Shown: piece by piece, positions 23,289 through 31,480 of the stretch
Layout: each line of letters starts with the position of its first letter
Numbering within the stretch: the first letter of the stretch is position 1
NCBI GenBank assembly: GCA_016783145.1
Contig: JADHXD010000021.1
Span: forward strand, 1-43,640
Direction of reading: 5' to 3'
DNA length: 43,640 bases
Source: Anaerolineae bacterium
GTDB taxonomy: Bacteria > Chloroflexota > Anaerolineae > JAFGEY01
Translations under genes and position numbers: made by a program
Notes under the pieces: model-generated
Seen by the model: only the letters and a program-made list of their open reading frames with translations
Database searches by the model: none
What the model was told of the DNA's origin: nothing

Positions 23289-24524
23289 TCAGCCTTGGCG
23301 AGGGGTCTCGAATCCCTGGCTCTGCGCGCGCGCCGCTCCAGGGCCCGCAGCCGACAGCTCGATGGTAAACGTCGTCCCCCGCCCTGGCTCACTGCCGACC
23401 TCGATGCGGCCCCCGTGGGAACCCACCAACTGGCGGGCAATGGCCAGCCCGAGGCCGCTGCCTGCCCCACCGGCCCGAGATCGCGATCGGTCACCCCGCC
23501 AGAAGCGATCGAACACGTAGGGCAGGTCTTGGGCAGGGATCCCCTCGCCGGTGTCACTCACCTCGATACGCACGCCGCCTGAAATGGTCTCCCCGCGCAG
23601 CGTGATCGCCCCGCCAGGGTGCGTGTGGCGAAGGGCATTGTCCACCAGGTTGCCCAGTACCTGTGCCAGGCGATCTGTATCGCCGCGGACGCGCATCTGC
23701 TCCGGCTCTCCCTCGATCACTATACGCAGATCGACACCCGCTGCCTCGGTCTGCCCGCTGAAGCTGGTGGACACGTCAGACAGCAGCTCGACCACGTCCA
23801 CCTCTTCGAGGTTCAGCGGCAACTGTCCAGCCTCTGCGAGGGACAGCGTCTGGAGGTCCTCCACCAGCCGGGCCAGCAGCCGGGTCTCGTCCAGCGTGGC
23901 CTGCACGTGCTCGGCCGAAGGCGTATACACCCCATCGAGGAGGCCCTCCAGGTTGCCCTGGATGATGTGCAGTGGCGTGCGCAGCTCATGGGCCACGTCG
24001 GCTGTCAGGTTGCGGCGACGTTGGTCGGCGCGTTCAAGCTCCTCGACCATACGATTGAAGGACCGGGCCAACTGCCCAAAGTCCCCTGGCCCCAGGACCG
24101 GCACACGCACGCTGAGGTCGCCCTCGGCCACGCGATCTGCGGCCGTCATCACGCCGGCCAACGGGGTAGCGATGTCACGGTACGCGCGTGCCGCCAGCCC
24201 AACCGCGAGCAGCGGCAGCGCCAGAGACAGACCCAGCCCCCCGACCCACACCAGCATCGCCGTGTGCCGGCCCCCGCCGAACAGCCGCGAGAGCAGAAAG
24301 GCCAGCGTCGCCATCCCACCGATGACCAGCAGCGCCATCACGCCAAAGACCCCGGCGAAGCGCAGGAACAGCAGACCTCGCTTCCGGCGCCACGTGTCCG
24401 GCCGCTGGTGGAACTCGCGACTGCCCTGCCAATGCGCCAGAGGGCGGCATCCGGGTCGCGGCGGCCCCGTCCAAGGTCGCGAGTGTGGGGGTGGCTGGTG
24501 ATGTACGGAATTTGACATTCGCAT
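23289..24524 (-). CDS. Sensor histidine kinase, HAMP-HisKA-HATPase (OmpR-type partner)
   Basis: About 411 residues. A basic, Pro-rich N-terminal tail is followed by two transmembrane segments (LRFAGVFGVMALLVIGG and WVGGLGLSLALPLLAVGL) with only a short external loop, then HAMP and HisKA with the phosphoacceptor in DVAHELRTPLH. The ATPase domain has NLVDNALRHTH (N box), DTGEGIP (G1), FDRFWRGD (F) and GSGLGLAIARQL (G2). The minimal external loop suggests sensing of membrane state or via a partner protein. Start codons at 24524 and 24518 are both plausible. The cognate OmpR-type regulator is upstream, separated by a DUF433 gene and a broken toxin gene. Confidence 0.9.
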   Translation of the reverse strand: MRMSNSVHHQPPPHSRPWTGPPRPGCRPLAHWQGSREFHQRPDTWRRKRGLLFLRFAGVFGVMALLVIGGMATLAFLLSRLFGGGRHTAMLVWVGGLGLSLALPLLAVGLAARAYRDIATPLAGVMTAADRVAEGDLSVRVPVLGPGDFGQLARSFNRMVEELERADQRRRNLTADVAHELRTPLHIIQGNLEGLLDGVYTPSAEHVQATLDETRLLARLVEDLQTLSLAEAGQLPLNLEEVDVVELLSDVSTSFSGQTEAAGVDLRIVIEGEPEQMRVRGDTDRLAQVLGNLVDNALRHTHPGGAITLRGETISGGVRIEVSDTGEGIPAQDLPYVFDRFWRGDRSRSRAGGAGSGLGLAIARQLVGSHGGRIEVGSEPGRGTTFTIELSAAGPGAARAQSQGFETPRQG

Positions 24525-24599
24525 GGACTTTCGAGGTGTCCTTGCTTCCCTGGCGCAAAAGGTCGTTGTCAACCACGCGTTTTGGCTTCAGGAAGGCGC

Positions 24600-24695
24600 T
24601 CAAGAATCGAGCTGCAGCGGCAATCGGGTCAGACGTATTCGCCGTCTGTCCACCACGCAGGAGGAGACTGGCATATCGAGAAGGAACCCGGTCAT
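24600..24695 (-). pseudogene. DUF5615 PIN-like toxin, N-terminal remnant
   Basis: The ATG at 24695 overlaps the DUF433 stop (ATGA) and reads MTGFLLDMPVSSCVVDRRRI before a stop after 31 codons. FLLDMPVS-x2-VVD is the conserved N-terminus of DUF5615 PIN-like proteins, normally 110-120 residues, whose first Asp is a metal ligand. A later frame in the same stretch (SDPIAAAARFL) looks like the family's SD-x-I-x3-A segment, so the gene seems to have lost bases between the two pieces. The antitoxin-like partner is intact just upstream. Confidence 0.55.
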
Positions 24696-24916
24696 GCGAA
24701 TTCGATCACCTGCTCGTCAGCCAGAAAGGCAGCATAGGACAGCGATTCTTGAATGTCTCCCAACTCAAGGTAGGGATATGACCGCAGAATAGACTCTGGC
24801 GTTTCACCAGCGGCTAGCAGACGGAGCAAGCGCGAAACGGGGAACCGCAACCCTCGGATGCATGGCTTGCCGCCGCAGATTTCCGGGTCTACAGTGATTC
24901 GCAGAAAGGTCACCAA
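24692..24916 (-). CDS. DUF433 (VapB45-like) antitoxin
   Basis: A 74-residue DUF433 protein: ITVDPEICGGKPCIRGLRFPVSRLLRLLAAGETPESILRSYPYLELGDIQESLSYA. The GGKPCIRG-x-R block and the helix-turn-helix-like ILRSYPYLELGDIQ stretch are diagnostic. DUF433 proteins are antitoxins of PIN/DUF5615 toxins and probably autoregulate. The stop overlaps the start of the toxin remnant (ATGA), the normal arrangement of such pairs. The pair lies between a response regulator and its kinase, so it was probably inserted into a two-component operon. Confidence 0.88.
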   Translation of the reverse strand: MVTFLRITVDPEICGGKPCIRGLRFPVSRLLRLLAAGETPESILRSYPYLELGDIQESLSYAAFLADEQVIEFA

Positions 24917-24957
24917 TAGTCCTCCTGTTGCCTTTGCCGCAGCTTGCTTGAGCGCGG

Positions 24958-25644
24958 CTAGCCCTCGTCCGTGAACCTGTAGCCGATACCATAGACCGTG
25001 AGCACGTATCTCGGCTCGGTAGGGTCGATCTCGAGCTTTCTGCGCAAGTTCTTGACGTGGGCATCGACGCTGCGATCGTATCCCTCAAAGCGTACCCCGT
25101 GCAGCCGGTCGAGAAGCTGGGCGCGAGAGAACGTCTGTCCGGGATGTTGGGCCAGCGTCGCCAGCAGGTTGAACTCGGTGCGAGTCAAGCGGATCTCACT
25201 CCCGCCACGCGTGACGCGGTGACCGTGCAGGTCGATCTCGAGGTCCACAGCGCGGATCAGCCCTGGCTGGCGGACCCCACCGCGCACGCGGCGCAACACG
25301 GCCCGGACGCGGGCTACCAACTCACGCGGCGAAAAAGGCTTGGTGATATAGTCGTCCGCGCCCAACTCCAGGCCGATCAGGCGGTCGGTCTCCTCTACGC
25401 GGGCGGTGAGCATGATGATTGGGACGTCCGACTCGCGGCGCAGCGCCCGGCAGACGTCCAGGCCGTCCATGCCCCGCAGGTTCAGGTCGAGCACGACCAG
25501 ATCAGGCCGCTCGTGCCGGGCCAGGGCCAGCGCCGTGGTCCCGTCGGCAGCGGTAGCCACCCGGAACCCACTGCTCTCCAGGTAGTCCCGGGCCTGCTTG
25601 ACGATCTTGGGTTCGTCATCCACGACCAGTACTGTGCCCGTCAT
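24958..25644 (-). CDS. OmpR/PhoB-family response regulator
   Basis: A 228-residue regulator. The receiver has acidic residues Asp9-Asp10-Glu11, phosphoacceptor Asp53 (VVLDLNL), Thr in MLTAR and Lys in ITKPFSP. The winged-helix effector follows (GSEIRLTRTEFNLLATLAQH; RSVDAHVKNLRRKLE; VLTVYGIGYRF). ATG 25644 is chosen because GGAG sits six bases upstream and the protein then starts MTGTVLVVDDE; GTG 25674 and ATG 25656 would only add a tail. It is followed by DUF433 and then by the kinase. Upstream are two small membrane-protein genes, one His-rich, which may be regulon members or accessory sensors. Confidence 0.92.
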   Translation of the reverse strand: MTGTVLVVDDEPKIVKQARDYLESSGFRVATAADGTTALALARHERPDLVVLDLNLRGMDGLDVCRALRRESDVPIIMLTARVEETDRLIGLELGADDYITKPFSPRELVARVRAVLRRVRGGVRQPGLIRAVDLEIDLHGHRVTRGGSEIRLTRTEFNLLATLAQHPGQTFSRAQLLDRLHGVRFEGYDRSVDAHVKNLRRKLEIDPTEPRYVLTVYGIGYRFTDEG

Positions 25645-25832
25645 CTCATACTCCATCGCTGGCCGTTTTATCACGGATGCTGGAAATACGCAAATGCCCG
25701 CTAGAGGGGCGAAAAGCTGTAGGTCCTCTTCCCTTTCCGCTACTCCCCTGCTCTTCGCGGTTTGGATTAGGTACTCACGCGAGCTGAGCGCAGGCCCCTC
25801 GGTCGCGGTACAGCCGGGGGGCCTGCAGGCAT

Positions 25833-26297
25833 CTAGCCCTCTGTTCCGGCGTCATCGGAGGGCTCGGTGCTCTCGCCTCCCGGCTTGGCCTTGGCGTGGA
25901 ACGGCTCTTCCCCGCATCGCTCACGGTGATACGCCCACCCTTCGGGGCCGTGCGCGTGCGGCGCGTGAGGTCCCCATTCTCCGGGATGGTGGTGAGGATG
26001 CCACCGGACCCCCCGCGACCGAACGTGAAAGAGCCGCGCGATCGCCCCGATCAGCAGCACCAGCAGGCCCAGGCGGAACAGGCCTCGCACTACAGTCAGC
26101 AGCGGAGAAAAGCCCACGAACCCACCTCGAGGATGCCCCCAGGTGCGGGGCGACAGATTCGGTGCCGCCACGCGCCCACCTGCGGATGACAGGCCCATCC
26201 TGAAACCCACTGCGGCCGCCCCAACGATCAGCGATCCGATGGCGACGACCAGGACCAGCGCGACCAGCGCCTTTGCCCAAAACCCTTTCCTTGACAT
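25833..26297 (-). CDS. Small membrane protein with His-rich cytoplasmic tail
   Basis: A 154-residue protein beginning MSRKGFWAKALVALVLV, with two hydrophobic segments (about 10-32 and 70-92: VVRGLFRLGLLVLLIGAIA) separated by a Gly/Pro-rich loop. The tail contains WHPHHHPGEWGPHAPHAHGP, eight His in a short stretch, which could bind divalent metal. Similar HHPH-rich small proteins often lie beside OmpR-type two-component genes in Chloroflexota and Actinobacteria. ATG 26297 has GGAGG five bases upstream. The gap to the response regulator is 188 bases to its chosen start. A role in metal or envelope sensing is inferred, not shown. Confidence 0.65.
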   Translation of the reverse strand: MSRKGFWAKALVALVLVVAIGSLIVGAAAVGFRMGLSSAGGRVAAPNLSPRTWGHPRGGFVGFSPLLTVVRGLFRLGLLVLLIGAIARLFHVRSRGVRWHPHHHPGEWGPHAPHAHGPEGWAYHRERCGEEPFHAKAKPGGESTEPSDDAGTEG

Positions 26298-26314
26298 GAA
26301 ACCCTCCATTCCAG

Positions 26315-26461
26315 CTATGTGAGAGGCGATTGCGACACCCATAGGTACGCCCACAGCCCCGCCAGCGCGGCAAAGGCCAGGATCGCCAGGACCACACTTG
26401 TCACCGTCTGCACCGCCTCACTTGCCTCAAACGATCCACGCGATCCGTCTGTGCCCGGCAT
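26315..26461 (-). CDS. 48-residue single-span membrane protein
   Basis: ATG 26461 follows GGAGG by eight bases and encodes a short acidic/Ser N-terminus (MPGTDGSRGSFEASEAVQ), one transmembrane helix (VTSVVLAILAFAALAGLWAYLWV) and a five-residue tail. It ends 17 bases before the next small membrane-protein gene, so the two are probably co-transcribed with the response regulator. Small single-span proteins of this kind often modulate kinases or transporters. I know no family name for it. Confidence 0.5.
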   Translation of the reverse strand: MPGTDGSRGSFEASEAVQTVTSVVLAILAFAALAGLWAYLWVSQSPLT

Positions 26462-26606
26462 GTCTGCACCTCCACGTCCCGGCCCGGACCGTCCCTGGCG
26501 AGACCGCCTGCCTGTGTCTGGGTGGGTGACTGCATGTAGTATGCCACAGACCTGTGAAGAAAGTATGAATGTGTGTGGGAGGTGTGGTGAAGGGGAGGCC
26601 GGTTCT

Positions 26607-26635
26607 TTGTCATACCAACCCATTTGTGATAGAAT
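26607..26635 (+). promoter_or_regulatory. Promoter of the thiolase gene
   Basis: TTGTCA (26607-26612), a 17-base spacer and TAGAAT (26630-26635) with an extended TGA. It is 260 bases upstream of the thiolase ATG, so the mRNA has a long leader. Confidence 0.65.
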
Positions 26636-26641
26636 GCGGCC

Positions 26642-26901
26642 TATTCGCTGGCACGCCCCTGAGGCAGCCGCGCCTGCGCCCCTACGCGCTGCGGAGAGCG
26701 GCAAGCCCCGAACAGGGCATACAAGTCACACGAGGGGTCCATAGCGGGCTGCTTTGACTGGGGTGATCCCCGAAAGTGGTCGGCTCAGTCATCCGGGAAG
26801 GTCCGCGCAGAGTCATCGATCGTGGATCGAACCGAGCGGACTGCGTCAGCCTTCGCGCAAGGCTGACCCGCCCGAAACGATGGACAAAGGGGATTTAGAG
26901 A
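26642..26901 (+). promoter_or_regulatory. Long structured 5' leader of the thiolase mRNA
   Basis: About 260 bases with no convincing open frame. It contains a two-part stem (GTCCGC ... GCGGAC around an inner CGATC-gtg-GATCG, about 26801-26841) and a perfect nine-pair hairpin GTCAGCCTT-cgcgc-AAGGCTGAC at 26845-26867, about 35 bases before the start codon. No T-tract follows. I could not match it to a T-box, cobalamin, TPP or other common aptamer by eye. Confidence 0.4.
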
Positions 26902-28080
26902 ATGAGAGAAGCGGTGATCGTCTCTGCCGTCCGCACCGCCGTGGGACGCGCAAAGCGAGGGACATTGGTCAACGTGCGGCCCGATGAGATGGCGGCCCTG
27001 GTGATCAAAGAAGTGCTGAACCGCGCCAGGCCGGTCCAGGCCGAGGCCGTGGAGGACGTGATCATAGGGTGCACCTACCCGGAAGCCGAGCAGGGGATGA
27101 ACGTGGCCCGTATCGCGCTGCTGCGCGCCGGGCTGCCGTACACCGTGCCAGGGCAGACCGTGAACCGCTTTTGCGCTTCTGGCTTGCAGACCATCGCCCT
27201 CGCCGCCGAGCGGATCATCGCCGGGTTCGGCACCTGCATCATCGCCGGGGGCACCGAATCGATGAGCATGGTGCCAATGACCGGCCACACGTACTCACCC
27301 AACCCCTGGCTGCTCGAGAACTACCCTGAGGTGTACCTCAGCATGGGGCAGACAGCCGAGAACGTGGCAAACCGGTACGGTATCCGCCGAGAGGAGCAAG
27401 ACGCGTTTGGCTATCGCAGCCACGTACGGGCTGTCGCCGCCCAGGATGCGGGCAAGTTCAGGGGCGAGATCGTGCCAATCACGGTCGAGCAGGTGAAGGA
27501 GGGCGACGACGGGCCGTCGTCTGCCACGATCCTCTTTGACACAGATGAAGGTCCTCGGCGCAACACATCCTCGGAAGCGATGGCCGCTCTGCGGCCAGCC
27601 TTTGCGCCCGATGGCACCGTGACCGCGGGCAATTCCTCGCAGATGTCCGACGGTGCCGCAGCAGTGATGGTGATGGAGCGGAAAAGGGCGGAAGCCCTGG
27701 GACTCGAACCGCTGGCCCGCTTTGTGGGCTTTGCCGTGGGCGGCGTTCCACCCGAGATCATGGGCATCGGGCCGACCGTCGCCGTGCCCAAAGTGCTGGA
27801 GCTGACGGGCATGTCCCTGAGAGACGTCGGCCTCATTGAGCTGAACGAAGCGTTTGCTTCCCAGGCACTGGTCGTCATACGCGAACTGGGAATGGACCCC
27901 GAGATCGTCAACGTCAATGGTGGCGCGATCGCCCTGGGCCACCCCCTTGGCTGCACAGGGGCCAAGCTCACCGTGCAGATCCTCAACGAGATGGCGCGCC
28001 GTGACGTGCAGTTCGGCCTGGTTACCATGTGTGTGGGGGGCGGCATGGGCGCGGCGGCTATCCTGGAACGAGTAGGGTAA
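26902..28080 (+). CDS. Acetyl-CoA C-acetyltransferase (thiolase)
   Basis: A 392-residue type II thiolase. The acyl-accepting cysteine is Cys91 in NRFCASGLQTIALAAERI. The C-terminal catalytic blocks are all present: LNEAFASQ, NVNGGAIALGHPLGCTGAK (active-site His) and CVGGGMGAA (second Cys). It condenses two acetyl-CoA to acetoacetyl-CoA or thiolyses 3-ketoacyl-CoA. The N-terminus (REAVIVSAVRTAVGRAKRG) and length are standard. No other fatty-acid or butyrate gene is adjacent, so direction and pathway are open. The gene is monocistronic behind its own promoter and long leader. Confidence 0.95.
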   Translation: MREAVIVSAVRTAVGRAKRGTLVNVRPDEMAALVIKEVLNRARPVQAEAVEDVIIGCTYPEAEQGMNVARIALLRAGLPYTVPGQTVNRFCASGLQTIALAAERIIAGFGTCIIAGGTESMSMVPMTGHTYSPNPWLLENYPEVYLSMGQTAENVANRYGIRREEQDAFGYRSHVRAVAAQDAGKFRGEIVPITVEQVKEGDDGPSSATILFDTDEGPRRNTSSEAMAALRPAFAPDGTVTAGNSSQMSDGAAAVMVMERKRAEALGLEPLARFVGFAVGGVPPEIMGIGPTVAVPKVLELTGMSLRDVGLIELNEAFASQALVVIRELGMDPEIVNVNGGAIALGHPLGCTGAKLTVQILNEMARRDVQFGLVTMCVGGGMGAAAILERVG

Positions 28081-28146
28081 GGACACACTCGCGCGCGCCG
28101 TGCTGCCGCAAGGGAAGGGGGCCTTGTCAGCGCCGGTCGCCGTGGC

Positions 28147-29430
28147 TCACTGGAGCGGGGATCGTTCCTGCGCCTGAAGCATCGCCTCCATCGGCGCGGT
28201 CTCTCCGCTGGTGATGTCCTCGACCGCCTGTGTGTAGCCCTGAAAGGCCTCCCCAAGCTGAGTGTGCACGCTGGAGACGATCAGTACATCCTCGATCGAC
28301 GCCCGGCCCACGGCAGCCACTTCCGGGCCGACCTGCTCAACGTACGCGGAGGACCCGATGCTCGACCGGCGGGCAGGCATGGTCCACTGAGGCATCTGCG
28401 CGCTCAGGAACTTGATCCACTTCCATCCCGCCTCGGGATGCGCGATGTCCGAAGAGAGCACCAGGGCCTCCACAAAGCCGATGGTCGCCGCCCGTTCATC
28501 GCGGGGCAGGGGAACCATCCCCCACTCCATTTGCCATCGCGCTCCCCCTCCCCACGACTCACCGCCCCGGTCATTGATCGATCCCAAGTACATCGCCGCC
28601 TTGCCTCGCCAGAAGACGTAGGCGGGCGCGCCGTCCCTGCCATAGAGCCGGTTTGCCTCCTCTGGGGTGGGGATCACGTCATAGTCGTGGATCAGTTCGG
28701 CGTACCACTCTAGCGCCTCGATCGTCAGTGGATCATCAAAGGTCGTGCGCGTGGGATTCTCCCAATCATCGAGCAGGCGTCCCCCGTGCTGATAGACAAG
28801 GGGAATGGTCATGTTGCCGTCGGCAGCGCAGCCATAGATGCCCTCATCGGGGTCTCGCAGCAGCAAAGCCGCACTCACAAAGTCGTCCCACGTCCAGCTC
28901 ATCTCCGGATAGGGCACCCCGTAGCGGTCGAACAGATCCTTGTTATAGTACATCACCATCAGGTTCACGCCAAACGGGATGGCCCACATCTCCCCTTCCC
29001 GACGGCAGGCGCCAACGACGCCGGGGTTAAAGTCCGACAGGTCAAAACGCTCATCCTGTTCGATCAAGGGCGTCAGGTTCAGGAGGTCCCCTTGCTCGTA
29101 GAGCTGGGCGAACTGGTCATCGTACGCATACAGTACGTATGCATCCGCCTCACGGTCCCTGAGAAGGGATCGCAGCGTGTCTTGCGTTCGGGTCGTCCTG
29201 GGTTCCACGGTGATATCGGGATGTTCCTCGTTGAACATCGCGATCAGAGGCTCATAGTAACCCTGTTGGGACGGGTGGAACGCAAAGCGGACCCTGACCG
29301 GTTCGAGAGGTGGCGTCGGAGTCAATCGAGCCAAGACGGAGCAGCCTGGCGCGAGGACACACAGGTATGCCACAAGGAGGGCCAGCCCTGCTCCCCTCCC
29401 TGCCCTGGCGGGAAAGCGATCACAGCGCAT
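28147..29430 (-). CDS. ABC-type sugar-binding lipoprotein (family 1)
   Basis: A 427-residue lipoprotein. ATG 29430 is chosen because AGGAG precedes it and the promoter -10 lies at 29472-29467, so the longer start at 29475 is within the promoter. The signal peptide is Sec-type: MRCDRFPARAGRG, a hydrophobic stretch and the lipobox LAPGC. The body follows the family 1 pattern: FNEEHPDITVEPR, AIPFGVNLMVMYYNKDLFDRYGVPYPE, WTWDDFVSAALLL and AGWKWIKFLSAQMPQW. It resembles the protein at 7340-8719 in fold but is not a close duplicate. No permease or ATPase gene is adjacent, so the transporter partners must be elsewhere. Confidence 0.9.
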   Translation of the reverse strand: MRCDRFPARAGRGAGLALLVAYLCVLAPGCSVLARLTPTPPLEPVRVRFAFHPSQQGYYEPLIAMFNEEHPDITVEPRTTRTQDTLRSLLRDREADAYVLYAYDDQFAQLYEQGDLLNLTPLIEQDERFDLSDFNPGVVGACRREGEMWAIPFGVNLMVMYYNKDLFDRYGVPYPEMSWTWDDFVSAALLLRDPDEGIYGCAADGNMTIPLVYQHGGRLLDDWENPTRTTFDDPLTIEALEWYAELIHDYDVIPTPEEANRLYGRDGAPAYVFWRGKAAMYLGSINDRGGESWGGGARWQMEWGMVPLPRDERAATIGFVEALVLSSDIAHPEAGWKWIKFLSAQMPQWTMPARRSSIGSSAYVEQVGPEVAAVGRASIEDVLIVSSVHTQLGEAFQGYTQAVEDITSGETAPMEAMLQAQERSPLQ

Positions 29431-29466
29431 CTGTATCTCCTGACAAAAAGGGTTCATCTCGCCGGC

Positions 29467-29495
29467 ATTATACACCAGCTACCGCATAGCGCCAA
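29467..29495 (-). promoter_or_regulatory. Promoter of the sugar-binding lipoprotein gene
   Basis: On the minus strand TTGGCG (29495-29490), a 17-base spacer and a perfect TATAAT (29472-29467). Predicted leader of about 30 bases before ATG 29430. Confidence 0.75.
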
Positions 29496-29543
29496 GAGGC
29501 ACCCCCAGACGTTCTGAAAGGGGCGCGTTTCCACGCTCCGCAG

Positions 29544-29661
29544 TAGCACAAGCGGCTCGCTTGTGGCCCCATTAGTAGCACAAGCGGCTCGCTTGTGGCC
29601 CCATTGGTAGCACAAGCGGCTCGCTTGTGGCCCCATTGGTAGCACAAGCGGCTCGCTTGTG
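29544..29661. repeat. Four tandem 32-bp units, each with a perfect hairpin
   Basis: Four units with a strict 32-base period start at 29544, 29576, 29608 and 29640. Each has the palindrome CACAAGCG-gct-CGCTTGTG (8-bp stem, 3-base loop) and a 13-base linker (GCCCCATTRGTAG); the last linker diverges. It lies between the divergent promoters of the lipoprotein gene and glyQS. The linkers are nearly identical, so this is not a CRISPR array. It resembles REP-like or BIME-like intergenic palindromes, or a tandem protein-binding site. Confidence 0.9.
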
Positions 29662-29722
29662 GTCTCGACCAAGGGGCTTTCAGAATGTCTGAGGCACCCC
29701 TGCCAGTGCGGCCTTTGTGTAC

Positions 29723-29752
29723 TTGCGCGGATCGAACGTTTGGTGCTATGAT
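29723..29752 (+). promoter_or_regulatory. Promoter of glyQS
   Basis: TTGCGC (29723-29728), an 18-base spacer and TATGAT (29747-29752) with an extended TGC. The predicted leader to GTG 29824 is about 65 bases; no T-box motif is visible in it. Confidence 0.6.
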
Positions 29753-29823
29753 AGCGTCGGCAACCACGTTTTCCCCTGGCTGCCGGTACCCGCCTGGGCA
29801 ATCCCTCGCACAAGGAGTGCAGC

Positions 29824-31293
29824 GTGGGCAACGACAAAGAACTGATGGGCAAGCTGGTCTCCCTCTGCAAGCGTCGCGGATTCATCTTCCAGTCCAGCGA
29901 GATCTATGGGGGCATCGGCGGCTTCTGGGACTATGGACCTCTGGGCGTAGAGCTGAAGCGAAACATCAAGGACACGTGGTGGCGAGACATGGTCACGGGC
30001 CACGACGACACTTTGGTCGCGCCCGGCGCTCCTGCCTGCTACGCTATGGTCGGGCTAGACACGAGCATCATCGTCCATCCCCAGGTGTGGAAGGTGAGCG
30101 GTCACTATGACCTGTTCCACGACATGCTGGTGGACTGTCGCACGTGCAAGGCACGGTTCCGGGCGGACCACCTGGAGACCAGCGAGTGCCCTCGCAAACC
30201 CAGCGTGCATCCGGGAGGACATACCGAGTGCGACCTAACGGCGCCACGAGAGTTCAATCTCATGTTCAAGACCCACGTAGGCGCCCTGTACGACCCTGCT
30301 TCCACAGCCTACCTGCGCCCCGAGACAGCGCAAGGGATTTTTATCAATTTCCGCAACGTGCTCGACACCACGCGGGTCAAGCTGCCGTTCGGCATCGCCC
30401 AGATCGGGAAGAGCTTTCGGAACGAGATCACACCCCGCAACTACACCTTCCGATCGCGCGAGTTCGAACAGATGGAGATCGAGTTCTTTTGCCACCCAGA
30501 CCAATCCGAGGGTTGGTACGCCTACTGGCGAGAGCGCCGGTTCGCCTGGTACACGTCGCTCGGCCTGCAGAGCGAGAAACTGCGACTGCGAGACCACGAT
30601 CCCCACGAGCTCAGCCACTACAGCCGGGGCACTGCGGACATCGAGTACGCGTACCCATTCCTGCCCGAGGGAGAATTCGGAGAGCTTGAGGGCGTCGCCC
30701 ACCGCGGAGACTTTGACCTGAGAAGCCACATGGAAGGCAAACTGGTGCGGCAAGGCGATCGTCTCGCCGTTGAGACCGACGAGGAGGGCAAGCCCCGCTA
30801 TCCGGGCAGCGGCAAGGATTTCAGATACTTTGACGATCAGACCCGAGAGCGCTATATCCCCTGCGTGGTTGAGCCCTCGGCAGGGGCGGACCGGACGACC
30901 CTGGCCTTCCTGTGTGAGGCCTACACTGAGGACGCGATCCCCGACAGCCAGGGGAGACTCGAGTCGCGCGTCGTACTCAGGCTGCACCCGCGCCTGGCCC
31001 CGGTCAAGGCCGCTGTGCTGCCGCTGGTCAGGCGAGAGGGGATGCCCGAGGTCGCGCAGGACATCTACCGGAAGCTGAAGCGACACTGGCACGTGTTCTA
31101 CGATGAACGAGGCTCCATCGGTCGCCGCTATCGCCGCCAGGACGAGTCGGGCACGCCGTTCTGCCTGACGGTTGACGGACAGACCCTCTCCGACGACACC
31201 GTGACCGTTCGCCATCGGGACACCGCCCTTCAGGAGCGCGTGGCAGTCGCGGACCTCATCGCATACATCGAGGTCGCTCTCGAGGGCGGCTGA
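29824..31293 (+). CDS. glyQS: Glycyl-tRNA synthetase, homodimeric class II type
   Basis: A 489-residue GlyRS that charges tRNA-Gly with glycine. It starts at GTG with AAGGAG eight bases upstream. Family blocks: SLCKRRGFIFQSSEIYGGIGGFWDYGP, the Cys-pair insertion CRTCKARFRADH, FNLMFKT and YLRPETAQGIFINF (motif 2 neighbourhood), IGKSFRNEITPRN, and the anticodon-binding domain from about residue 380 (RLAPVKAAVLPLV). The C-terminal tail CLTVDGQTLSDDTVTVRHRDT is the usual anticodon-domain end. This is the alpha2 form rather than the GlyQ/GlyS tetramer. It is a housekeeping gene and a useful phylogenetic marker for this window. Confidence 0.96.
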   Translation: MGNDKELMGKLVSLCKRRGFIFQSSEIYGGIGGFWDYGPLGVELKRNIKDTWWRDMVTGHDDTLVAPGAPACYAMVGLDTSIIVHPQVWKVSGHYDLFHDMLVDCRTCKARFRADHLETSECPRKPSVHPGGHTECDLTAPREFNLMFKTHVGALYDPASTAYLRPETAQGIFINFRNVLDTTRVKLPFGIAQIGKSFRNEITPRNYTFRSREFEQMEIEFFCHPDQSEGWYAYWRERRFAWYTSLGLQSEKLRLRDHDPHELSHYSRGTADIEYAYPFLPEGEFGELEGVAHRGDFDLRSHMEGKLVRQGDRLAVETDEEGKPRYPGSGKDFRYFDDQTRERYIPCVVEPSAGADRTTLAFLCEAYTEDAIPDSQGRLESRVVLRLHPRLAPVKAAVLPLVRREGMPEVAQDIYRKLKRHWHVFYDERGSIGRRYRRQDESGTPFCLTVDGQTLSDDTVTVRHRDTALQERVAVADLIAYIEVALEGG

Positions 31294-31480
31294 TGCCAGA
31301 GCCTTTCCAGACTGCCAGCGGGCTGTCCCACGCTGTTCTGTGCCGGGTCGCAGGGGCCGTTGGGTCTGGCGAGACCGACTGGACGACTGCCTGGCAGGCG
31401 TGTCGCCCCCTCCACGATCAGCAGCCGGGTCGGACGCGCCGGGCATCTGGCACATCCCGATCGACAGAAGGAGGATCACT

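Noticed and set aside
26642..26901. T-box or other known riboswitch in the thiolase leader
   Set aside because: The T-box UGGNACCGCG core, TPP, cobalamin, guanidine and c-di-GMP signatures were looked for by eye and not found; the gene is also not an aminoacylation or amino-acid gene.
29544..29661. CRISPR array
   Set aside because: The sequences between the palindromes are short (13 bp) and nearly identical, so there are no spacers; no cas gene is present.
31294..31480. Upstream extension of the UroD-family gene to 31340
   Set aside because: AAGGAGG is placed correctly for GTG 31481 and the extra residues do not resemble the family.
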